Shown here: positions 54,009-64,000 of the stretch, piece by piece
How the letters are laid out: each line of letters begins with the position of its first letter
Position numbering within the stretch: position 1 is the first letter of the stretch
Assembly: GCA_030267565.1 (NCBI GenBank)
Contig: BRXU01000027.1
Coordinates: 62,001 to 126,000, forward strand
Direction: 5' to 3'
Source of the DNA: Pleodorina starrii
Lineage: Eukaryota; Chlorophyta; Chlorophyceae; Chlamydomonadales; Volvocaceae
DNA length: 64,000 bases
Made by a program: the position numbers and the translations under genes
The notes under the pieces: model-generated
Told to the model about the DNA's origin: nothing
The model's database searches: none
The model's input: the letters and a program-made list of their open reading frames with translations, nothing else

Positions 54009-57000
54009 ATGGACGCTCAGTTGCGCGCTCAGCAGCGCGCGGGCTCTCGCCTGGATAACAGCCAGCAGCGACCAGCGCTTCCTGTCGTGCCCACCGTTCC
54101 CCGTGCCCCTGCGGGTCGTCGCAGCGCTCAAGCACAGGCCAAGGTCGGTGCTTTTAGCTTGAATAATTGAAAGCATATGCCGCGAAAGCCTAGCGCTTCG
54201 CGTGATAGGACGTAGGTTTATTACAATGTTGTGCAAAGCGGCTGCGCGCATCGCCGCTTCCCACCAAAGCCAGCCTTATCAGCATAGTTTTTATTTGTCT
54301 CCTACCGCAGAATGTTGTGCGCGCCACTGCCGCCCAGAGCGGTGCAAGCCGCGCTGTCGCGCCGCTCGCCGCGTCCACTGGGGCTTTGTGCCAGCCCGTG
54401 TTGATGCCGGAGGTGGTGGTAGAGCCAGCAGCTGAGCCCAGCGCCTATGAGCCGAAGGTGGCGGACATGGAGGAAATCCTCGCGGAGCGCGACGCCTGCG
54501 GAGTAAGGAGGGGCTTCGATCTTGCAGCCGACCAGCATGCGCGCAGACCGACCATATGATGAACGTCCCCTGCAGGTTGGCTTCATCGCCAGCTTGAAGA
54601 ACATCAAGAGCCACACTGTTGTCAAGCAGGTGCGATACAATTGGCCCCGGCCCGGGTGTGCGGCGGCGTCAAAAGAGCACCGTGCTGAGGCATGGACGTC
54701 ATTTGCCGCAGGCCCTCACCGCGCTGGGGTGTATGGAGCACCGTGGTGCTTGCTCTGCCGATAACGATTCGGGTGATGGAGCTGGGCTTATGACGCAAAT
54801 CCCTTGGAAGCTGTTGAAGAAGGAAATGCCGCAGCTCAACGAGCTTACCACCGGGTAAGACGGCTTATCCGGGCAATTTTATACTGATTATCTTGCTCCA
54901 GTTACTGGGCGCGCCTGAGGCCCTGGCCTATTCGTCGTCGCTTGCTTGCAGCGTCGGCATGGTGTTCATGCCGAACAACGACGAGCTTGAGGCGCAGTGC
55001 AAGCAGATCCTGGAGTCTGTGTGCGCCAAGGAGGGCGTCAAGGTGCTGGGCTGGCGCAAGGTGCCTGTCGACCACGACGTGGTCGGCCGCTTCGCGCGCG
55101 TGACGGAGCCGCGCATCTGGCAGGTCCTGATTGAGGGCAAGCCTGGCCAGGTGGGCGACGAGCTGGAGCGGGAGCTGTTTGTGGTTCGCAAGCTGGTGGA
55201 GAAGGCAAAGAATGCGCAGCTGCCGGTGGAGTTTGCGCCGGACTTCTACCTGTGCACGCTGTCCAGCCGTACCATCGTGTACAAGGGCATGCTGCGCTCT
55301 GCCGTGGTGGGCTCCTTCTATCGCGACCTGGAGAACCCGGACTTTGAGTCCGCGTTCGCCATTTACCACCGCCGCTTCTCCACCAACACGACGCCCAAGT
55401 GGCCGCTGGCGCAGCCCATGCGCGTGCTCGGCCACAACGGTGAGCGCCCCTTGCTCCCACAGCATCTGGGTCGGAAGCAGTGACCAACCAGCTGCGCAGC
55501 GAGCAGACTATGCAGCTGTACAAAAATGAGACAGGGCATAGGCGTGCCACCATGTAGAGTTGGACTTCTGAGAAACGGGAGCTTCGGGCTGGGGTTGAAG
55601 TAGCCTACACACGATCTGTCGGCAGAGGGCAGCATGGCTTGTGTCGTTGCGCCCCCAGGAATTCACCCTGCGGGTTCACGCTGTCAGGGCCGCCGAACTA
55701 ACATCGACCCACTTCGCTGGTACCAACATCCCTTCACTCGTTCGCGCCCGTGTTTTCACCCCAAATTCTTAGGGCACGACCCACTTCAGCGCGTTTTTTA
55801 AGAATGACAGACCGCCTGGCTGCGCGGTTCGCTCTCATGCGCTCAACCAAATCGGCCTCGCTTGGTTGTACCATGTCCATCTAGTTCTGATATTCGTAAT
55901 TTGGCCAGCCCAGTGCCGCCGCAGAGTTTAAGCCCTCCTTCCTGCCGCCCTCCTTCCTGCCAACATCACTCGTTTCCACGACACGCCACTCCGCCGCACC
56001 TTTCCACACCACATACTCACCTTGCCACGCCGCGCGCCGCGACCCCGCCCGGTCGTTCTCCCACCCGGCAGGCGAGATCAACACCCTGCAGGGCAACCTG
56101 AACTGGGTCGTGTCCCGCGAGCACGAGCTGAACAACCCCATCTGGAAGGGCCGCGAGTCGGAGCTGACGCCGCTGTGCAACGCCGCGCAGTCGGACAGCG
56201 CCAACCTGGACAATGTGGCGGAGCTGCTGGTGCGCACCGGCTTCGACCCGCAGGAGGCGCTGATGCTGCTGGTGCCGGAGGCCTACCGCAACCACCCGGA
56301 CCTGGTGAAGGAGTACCCGGAGGTGAGGCGGCAGATGGCCGGGCGACAAGGGGTGGTCCGGGGAGGGAACAAGGGCGATGGATGGGAAGAGGGGGGGGCG
56401 GGGATGCGGCTTGGCGGGGCCGGTGAGCATAGCGACGTGGAGAGGCACCAGGAAGTCCTAGTGGGATGGGAGGGTTTTTACGGCGGGAGTTGCTGCCAGG
56501 ATGAGGCCCGGGTGAACTCGGAGAGGCGTTTTGGCGTGAGTGACTGGGTCCCGGGTACAATAAAACACATCGACTCTGGGTGGTGAAGGAAAAGACTGAG
56601 AAGGGTTGGTGCGCAATTCCGCGACCGCCGAAGAGCTGGCTCTGCGCGCGTGTGGAAAAGGGGTGATCCCGAGCACTTCGGGATAGTTCAGGCTTCAGGG
56701 ATGGTGGGCTATGGGCTTTTGCCATTGCCATTCGTGCTCCAGGGAGCGCCAGGTAGTCCAGCATTCCGTTGTGCGAAACGAGCCATTTCACTACGACGCA
56801 AGAATATGTTCCCGTGCATATGCCGGCGTAACAAGGCGCGTGACGCCCGTCCAGGGTAGCTGCCATGCGGTTGTTGGGATTGCGTTGGCCCGCCAGGCTA
56901 CAAATTGTCATGGGCAGATGTACTCAACAGCAGCACGAGTACTCCACCTCGGCCGGTTGATCGCGCTCCTTCTGCTTTTGCCACGATTGCGCATGCCGAA

Positions 57001-60000
57001 ATTTGGCGGGCAACGCGCCACGCGCCATCCTTCCGACGTCCCCCTTGAACTTCCCGCCTCGCCCAACCCCTGCGCCCCCGGGCTGTGCCCCTCACCGAGC
57101 AGGTGATCGACTTCTACGAGTTTTATGAGGGCCTGCAGGAGGGCTGGGACGGTCCCGCCCTGCTGGTGTTTTCGGACGGCAAGCGCGTGGGCGCCCGTCT
57201 GGACCGCAACGGCCTGCGCCCGGCGCGCTTCTGGCGCACCAAGGACGACATGATTTACGTGGCGTCGGAGGTGGGCGTCCTGGGCGACGTGATCAGCAAC
57301 GCGGACAACATCGTGGCCAAGGGCCGCCTGGGCCCAGGTAATATGAGGCGCGGGCGGGCGGGCGCTCAGCAGCGGTTGGGCGCTGGGCTGGGGGTCGCGG
57401 GTGGGGGGGATTGGTGGGCAAGGCCGCCCGCCACGCAACCACACCAGCCCGCACCAACATCAATCCGTACCTACACACCTCGCGGCGCTTTCCCGTGAAG
57501 CGCTTCCTCAGCCGCTCTCTATCTAACCCCATCTGGACTCCCTGCGCCCCTCCCACAGGCCAGATGGTCTGCGCCGACCTGGAGAAGGCGACCTTCATGG
57601 AGACTGGCGCCATCAGCAAGATGGTGGCCACCCGGCAGCCCTACAAGGAGTGGCTGCAGAAGGGCCTGCGCCGCCTGGCCGACCTGGGCGAGAGCACCTT
57701 CCTCAACGAGCCCATGTACGACTCGGCGACCATGCTGCGCCTTCAGGCCGCCATCGGTGAGCGGAGTTGGCAGCCGCCGCGAGGGTGGGGGGTCCCCACA
57801 TAAGTGCGGCCCCGATGCCTTTGCTGAGGAAGAGGAGCTTAAGCTGAGCAATGGCTGCTCGCGCCACAGGCCGCACCAGGCCGCGCGAGGGGTTAGCCCC
57901 CGGTTTGAAACGGCGACTCGGGTAGCCATTGACCAGTTGATCTGTACAGCGGGCGTGCGCAGCTTGCGAGGATTCGGGGTTCCGGAGCTCCCGAGACCTG
58001 AAGTGTGTGTCGAAGCTGTCGGGAGATGGCCAGGTGGCGTGTAAATCAGGGTTGCGCGGCTGGGACCGGCATCTTTTAACCATCCACATTAAATCAGCGG
58101 CTGACATTTGGCCTGCGCCCCCGTGGTGTTGATTTTGTGTGCGCCCGCAGGCATGGGCGCTGAGGACGCCACCATGGTGGTGGAGTCCCAGGCGCAGACC
58201 GGCGTGGAGCCCACGTACTGCATGGGCGATGACATTCCGCTGGCCGTGCTGTCGGACAAGCCGCACATGCTCTACAACTACTTCAAGCAGCGCTTCGCGC
58301 AGGTGGGTGGGCGGGCGGGAGGGTCGGCTTGCCTTAAGCCGGGTTGCGGGCGGAATGCGGGCTGACTTGGTCGTGATCCTGCGTGCACTGCTGCGCATGA
58401 ATGTGAGAACAAACTTGGCCCCCTACCTGATACTATATGCCAAAGCCTAGCTTGCTCTCCGTTTCGACGCGGTGCTGTTCAAGCTGCGATGACATGTACA
58501 CGATGGCCGCTTGCGAAATGCTTTTACTTTTGCCAATATGCCAATATGTAAGCGTGTATCACTCCGGCCGCTCGCAGGTGACCAACCCGCCGATTGACCC
58601 GCTCCGTGAGGGCCTGGTTATGAGCCTGGAGATGCGCCTCGGCGCCCGCGGCAACCTGCTGGCGCCCGGAGCGGACTCGTACAAGCAGGTACGGCAGGAG
58701 TTTGGGTGCAGTTGGAAGGCGGGGGCATATCGCTTGGCGCAGCGGGATCGGGACACGCAGGGACTGGAAGCAAGTGCAGACTAAAAATCAACACGAAGAT
58801 TGACTGCATGCGGTCGGCAGCGATGTCGTATTTTGCAGTGCAGGCGAGCACACGCGCTGGGCTGCTGGGTCTCGCCGTCAAGACTCGCTTTGACTAAGGC
58901 AGCTCTTTGACATTCCGCACGTTGCCCGAACTTCTCTGCGCGACGCGTATCGGAGCGAAACCCGGGTGGTTCTCATGATGTTCTTCACGCAGCCCGCTCC
59001 TGCTGGCCCTACCTCGGCCTCCGTTTCCCTTCTGACACCATGCTCTCGTTCCGCTTCCAACCGGCGTCCTCCGTCCTCCGTCCCGCAGGTTCAGCTGGAC
59101 AGCCCAATCCTGCTCGAGTCTGAGCTGCAGGCGGTGGCCTCTGACAAGACCCTGGGCACCAAGTCGTTCAAGATCTTTTTCGAGGCGGGCAAGGAGGGCT
59201 CCCTGGAGGCCGCGCTGCGCAAGCTGTGCACCGACGTGGAGGCGGCGGTGCGCGCCGGCTGCCAGTGCGTGGTGTTGTCGGACCGCCCCGACGCGTCCGG
59301 CATGGACGCCGGCCGCGCGCCCATCCCGGCGCTGCTGGCCGTGGGCGCCGTGCACCACCACCTGATCCGCACGTCGCTGCGCTCGGACACTTCGATCGTG
59401 GCCGACACCGCCACGTGCTTTTCCACGCACCACGCGGCGATGCTCATCGGCTTCGGCGCGCACGCGATCTGCCCCTACCTGGGCTACGAGACCAGCCGGC
59501 AGTGGCGCCTGTCGAGCCGCACGCAGAGCTTGATCAAGGCCGGCAAGGTGCCGGACATCAGCGTGCAGGCCGCCCAGAAGAACTTCAAGAAGTCGCTGGA
59601 GAAGGGTGTGCTCAAGATCCTGTCCAAGATGGGCATCTCGCTGCTGTCGTGCTACCACGGCGCGCAGATTTTCGAGGCGTACGGCCTGGGCAAGGACGTC
59701 GTGGACATGTGCTTCCGGTGAGGCGGGCCGAGGGAGGAGCGCACGAGAGCCCGGGGCGGGCTGGGATGGTGGGGGAGTACAAAACCGCACACAAAGTCCA
59801 GGTTTAGTGCAGGGAGGTGCGACTGGCTGTGCGTAGGCCATTGTACAAGTACGTCGCCCGTGCCGCGGTCAACTGCCTTTTCCCCCCTTTCGAATGTTGT
59901 TGTTCGCAGCGGCACCGTGTCCCGCATCGGCGGCATGAGCCTGGCGGATCTGCAGCGCGAGGCTGAGAGCCTGTGGACCAAGGGCTTCCCGGAGAAGGCC

Positions 60001-62860
60001 ATGACCAAGCTGGAGGAGTACGGCTTCATCCAGTCTAGGCCCAAGGGTGAGGCAGGCTGGCCGGGGGCTCAGCGGTGTTTTGCCAATAGAAAAGGAGTCC
60101 ACATCGGTGTAGCCACGGTAGCGATATCACGAGCAAACGGACTAGGCGGACTTGCGTTGCCGCGCACACGCATGGATACGAACGTCGCCCCCCTGTCCTT
60201 GGAACTCACCTCCGTCCCGCTGTCCCGGTCATCCCCGCCACCCGCTCCCCGCGTCCCCGACGGCGCCAGGCGAGTACCACAGCAACAACCAGGAGATGGC
60301 CAAGCTGCTGCACAAGGCCATCGGCCTGGGCAACGGCTCGCAGGCCAACCCGGAGGCCTACAAGGCCTACCAGCAGCACTTCGCGGAGGCGCCGGTGGCG
60401 GTGCTGCGCGACTGCCTGGACTTCAAATCGGACCGCGCCCCCATCCCCATCGACCAGGTGGAGCCCGCCGCCGCCATTATGGAGCGCTTCTGCACCGGTG
60501 GCATGTCGCTGGGCGCCATCTCGCGGGAGACGCACGAGACGATTGCCATTGCCATGAACCGCATCGGCGGCAAGTCGAACAGCGGCGAGGGTGGCGAGGA
60601 CCCCACGCGCTGGCTGAAGCTGGCCGATGTGGACGAGGCGGGCAAGAGCGCGTCGGTGCCGCACCTGCGCGGCCTGCGCAACGGCGACACGGCCACGTCG
60701 AAGATCAAGCAGGTGGCGTCGGGCCGCTTCGGTGTCACGCCCGAGTACATCATGAACGCTGACCAGCTGGAGATTAAGGTCGCGCAGGGCGCCAAGCCCG
60801 GCGAGGGCGGCCAGCTGCCGGGCCAGAAGGTGTCGCCCTACATTGCGCAGCTGCGCCGCTCCAAGCCCGGCGTGCCGCTCATCTCGCCGCCGCCCCACCA
60901 CGACATTTACTCGATTGAGGATCTGGCGCAGCTCATCTACGACCTGCACCAGGTGAGGGGCGGACAGGGGATTGTGGCCGGTCAGGACTCGGGAGGGTGG
61001 CGTGGCGTGCTGGGATGGGGTGGGGTGGAATGCCACCGTGGACGCTGGGGTGGTTGCTGGGGTGATTGCGAGTGCGCATGGCTTGGTTGGCAGGTTTCAA
61101 GGTTCCGGCTAGGGACACGTCATCCGGAGCTCCGCATAGCTTCGACACGCAACGCGCACAAGTGGAGAAGAGAGTTGGCTGGGTCGTTGGAAGTGTAGGC
61201 TGGGGCACTTTTGCTCGGGCCTGCGCATTTGCATGTCACGAAAACTGTGCATGCGCTATGCGAAACTTTTCTCCTGCCGCCAACGAAATTGATTTTACGT
61301 GTCCTTTTTTGCCCCCTGCCTGCCGCCTCCGCCGCGCCTCCTCTGCCCTGCCCTCCACACTGTCCCCAGGTCAACCCCAAGGCCAAGGTCAGCGTCAAGC
61401 TGGTGGCCGAGGCGGGCATCGGCGTGGTGGCCTCAGGTGTGGCCAAGGCCAACGCCGACATTATCCAGGTCTCGGGCCACGACGGCGGTACCGGCGCCTC
61501 GCCCATCTCGTCCATTAAGCACGCCGGTGGCCCCATGGAGATGGGCCTGGCGGAGACGCACCAGACGCTCGTCCGCAACGAGCTGCGCGAGCGTGTCGTG
61601 CTGCGCGTGGACGGCGGCGTGCGCAACGGCCGGGACGTGCTGCTGGGCGCGCTTCTGGGCGCCGACGAGTTCGGCTTCGGCACCGTGGCCATGATTGCCA
61701 CCGGCTGCATCATGGCGCGCGTCTGCCACACCAACAACTGCCCCGTGGGTGTGGCTTCGCAGCGCGAGGAGCTGCGCGCGCGCTTCCCCGGCGCGCCGGA
61801 GGACCTGGTCAACTACTTCCACTTCGTGGCGGAGGAGGTGCGCGCCAGCCTGGCGGAGATGGGCTACCGCTCCCTGGATGAGGTCATTGGCCGCGCTGAC
61901 CTGCTGACGCAGCGCACCGTCAAGCTGGCCAAGACGGACGGCCTGGACCTGTCCTTCCTCACCACCTTCGCCGGCGCCTCGGGTGCCTCCAGCGTGCGCC
62001 GCGCGCAGGAGGTGCACGACAACGGTCCGCAGTTGGACGACCGCATCCTTGCCGATGCCGAGGTGATGGACGCCATTGTGCGCCAGCGCAGCGTGCAGAA
62101 GGCCTTCGACATCATCAACACGGACCGCTCGGCGCTGGGTCGCGTGGCCGGCGTGATCGCCAAGCACCATGGGGACAACGGCTTTGCGGGCCACGTGCGC
62201 CTGACGCTGACGGGCTCTGGCGGCCAGTCGTTCGGGTGCTTCTGCATCAAGGGCCTGGAGGTGAAGCTGGTGGGCGAGGCCAACGACTACGTGGGCAAGG
62301 GCATGAATGGCGGCGAGATCGCCATCGTGCCGCCGCCGGGCAGCCCCTTCCGCAGCGAAGACGCGTCGCTGGTGGGCAACACGTGCCTCTACGGCGCCAC
62401 GGGCGGCCGGCTGTTCGTCAATGGCCGTGCCGGCGAGCGCTTCGCGGTCCGCAACTCGATGGCGGAGGCGGTCGTGGAGGGCGCCGGCGACCACTGCTGC
62501 GAGTACATGACTGGCGGCTGCGTGGTGGTGCTGGGCTCCGTGGGCCGCAACGTGGCGGCTGGCATGACTGGCGGCCTGGGCTACTTCCTGGACGAGGACG
62601 GCTCGTTCTGCGACAAGGTCAACACGGAGATCGTGGCGGTGCAGCGCGTGGTCACGACCGCCGGTGAGGCGCACCTCAAGGGCCTCATCTCGGCGCACGC
62701 CGACCGCACCGGCAGCGCCAAGGCCAAGGCGCTGCTGGCCAACTGGGAGGCGTCGTTGGGCAAGTTCTGGCAGCTGGTGCCGCCGGCGGAGAAGAACACG
62801 CCCGAGGTCAACCCCAGCGTGGTGGTGCCGCAGGCCGCCAAGGTGGCTGTGACGGCGTAA
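54009..62860 (+). CDS. GSF1: Ferredoxin-dependent glutamate synthase (Fd-GOGAT), chloroplast
   Basis: It makes two glutamates from glutamine and 2-oxoglutarate using reduced ferredoxin, in the GS/GOGAT cycle. Fourteen exons chain in phase: 54009-54143, 54311-54502, 54576-54629, 54709-54854, 54952-55439, 56072-56322, 57103-57337, 57559-57756, 58151-58302, 58578-58688, 59089-59717, 59910-60046, 60270-60952 and 61370-62860, giving 1,633 residues. A leader of 107 residues (transit plus propeptide) precedes Cys108 of CGVGFIA, the N-terminal nucleophile of the glutaminase domain. Further marks are [56 protein letters not shown], the FMN-barrel [12 protein letters not shown], and the [3Fe-4S] cysteines 1250, 1256 and 1261 ([12 protein letters not shown]). 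The C-terminus is the Gly-rich beta helix. There is no NAD(P)H-binding small-subunit extension, hence the ferredoxin form. Confidence 0.97.
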
Positions 62861-64000
62861 GGAAGACGAGTGAGGGGCATGAACTGAACAAGTGTACGTG
62901 TGTGGTTGCGATGCGATGCATGAGTAGCTCGGCGCGAAATCGGTGGTGTTCCGGAGAGGCGTCGGAGTGGTGACGGGGAGGAGGTCTGTGGTCGGGGAGT
63001 TGACGGAGAAATGAGACGGGGTACGAACAGCGTCGGATCCGATGGCACAGTCGAGGATGCGACGGACGGCGTGCGGCCTGCCCGCAAGCGGTTCGCCTGT
63101 TGTGTCTTCGGGAGCGAGTGTGTGTGGGTGCTTTGTGTGCGTGTATGACGCGTCTGTGCGTGCATGCTTGTGGTGTGCTGAGGGTTTGGGGTTTCAGTTG
63201 CGCTCGATGGGTGGCCGCGCGTGCTGGCTCAATTGCGTTGACCACGGAGTGCACTGCGCGAGGGGAAGCCGGGGGACGGCTGCAAGTGAGGCCTCCGGGG
63301 GCAGGAGAGATGCCGTCGGCAGAACACGGATGTGCTTGTGATCGTTTTCGGTTTCGTTATGAGCGAGGAGGGCTGCAGTTCGCGGTGATTGATCCAGGCA
63401 ACGGTCGGCCGGGCTTGTCTTTTGGCCCGGCGCGCCGCCGCCAATGCCGCGACGCTTTCCGATGTGGTACCACGTCGTGTTGCACGCGCACCGTCCGGCT
63501 GCTGTTGGGCCGGAACGCGTGCCTGTTGTACGTCGTTGCCTAAACAGATATACGTGGAAACACCGGTATGAGAGCGGCGGACGCGAATTGCGACTGATGC
63601 GCGGGTGCCTCCTCCGGCCAGCGCTGCGCCGTTGATTGTTAGCGCTTCGCCCAGTGTACCATACATGCGATGGGGCGTCCAGCCTCCAGAACGCGTGCTG
63701 GAGGGCTGCGTCGGTCGCTATGAAGACTTGACGTGTAGAGCGGTTAGCCTGTCGGAGGGGCCGGACTGGCAACGCACTACAGTATCTCGTAGCGTGGTTG
63801 CACTCTTTTTGGCGAGCGTTTATGTCGTAGTGGTTTGCGTGCATCCGCGGAGAAGGGACAAGACGGGGATAGGGCGTGTCGCAGCCGCGGTTATGCGATT
63901 TTCGCGCCGCCACAACAATCTTCGGTCTCAGGATTTTTGGGGACACTTATCAGCTAGCACTGTGCTGGCATCCAATCCGAAGGCGTCTTGGCGCCATCAT
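62861..64000. other. Fd-GOGAT 3' UTR and downstream sequence
   Basis: The first 700 bases are strongly G/T-rich, as expected for a 3' UTR. No TGTAA was found up to the window end, so the poly(A) site may use a variant signal. Open frames on the minus strand (for example 63194-63946) have no recognisable features. Confidence 0.45.

Noticed and set aside
61433..62698. 421-codon minus-strand open frame
   Set aside because: It is antisense to the last exon of Fd-GOGAT, which encodes the FMN barrel and [3Fe-4S] cysteines.
54009..62860. NADH-dependent GOGAT
   Set aside because: The protein stops after the Gly-rich beta helix and lacks the small-subunit-like NAD(P)H/FAD extension, so the ferredoxin form fits.
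63194..63946. 250-codon minus-strand open frame downstream of glutamate synthase
   Set aside because: It lies antisense to the G/T-rich 3' UTR, starts from a non-ATG codon in the frame and resembles no family.

Overview
The window is nuclear DNA from a volvocine green alga (Chlamydomonas/Volvox relatives). It is GC-rich, its genes are split by many short GT-AG introns, several 3' UTRs are G/T-rich and end near the volvocine poly(A) signal TGTAA, coding exons carry poly-Ala/Gly/Gln/Glu runs, and the best-recognised proteins are plastid types. No bacterial operons, CRISPR arrays, rRNA or tRNA genes were seen. Gene models were built by hand by chaining exons through splice sites with matching phase.

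Layout, left to right. A CPYC glutaredoxin runs off the left edge (minus). A small ubiquitin-like membrane protein follows at 2080-3560 (minus). A large unrecognised membrane protein lies at 4026-10315 (plus). Positions 11552-13417 hold a 19-bp minisatellite that switches strand in the middle and abuts a degenerate MYND zinc-finger exon. A 5'-truncated LINE lies at 14519-16079 (minus). A second very large unrecognised protein, with C2-like modules at the N-terminus and membrane segments at the C-terminus, spans 16432-29882 (plus). Chloroplast SufD is at 30419-34568 (plus). Two tandem LAG1/TLC (ceramide-synthase-like) genes are at 35683-37463 and 39491-40672 (minus). An NTF2/SnoaL-like gene is at 41386-43539 (minus), head-to-head with a fatty acid photodecarboxylase (FAP) at 44354-52920 (plus). 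One FAP intron contains a 223-bp satellite. Ferredoxin-dependent glutamate synthase fills 54009-62860 (plus).

Several products meet in plastid redox and lipid metabolism. SufD helps build Fe-S clusters; ferredoxin-GOGAT carries a [3Fe-4S] cluster and FMN; glutaredoxins act in thiol redox and Fe-S handling; FAP makes hydrocarbons from fatty acids in light; the LAG1/TLC pair probably acts in sphingolipid synthesis at the ER. Physical clustering in an algal genome need not mean co-regulation.

The points most worth a second look are the inverted 19-bp minisatellite, the intronic 223-bp satellite in FAP, a tract of near-identity confined to exon 2 of the two TLC genes, the recurrent GC-AG introns, and the two giant proteins of unknown function.
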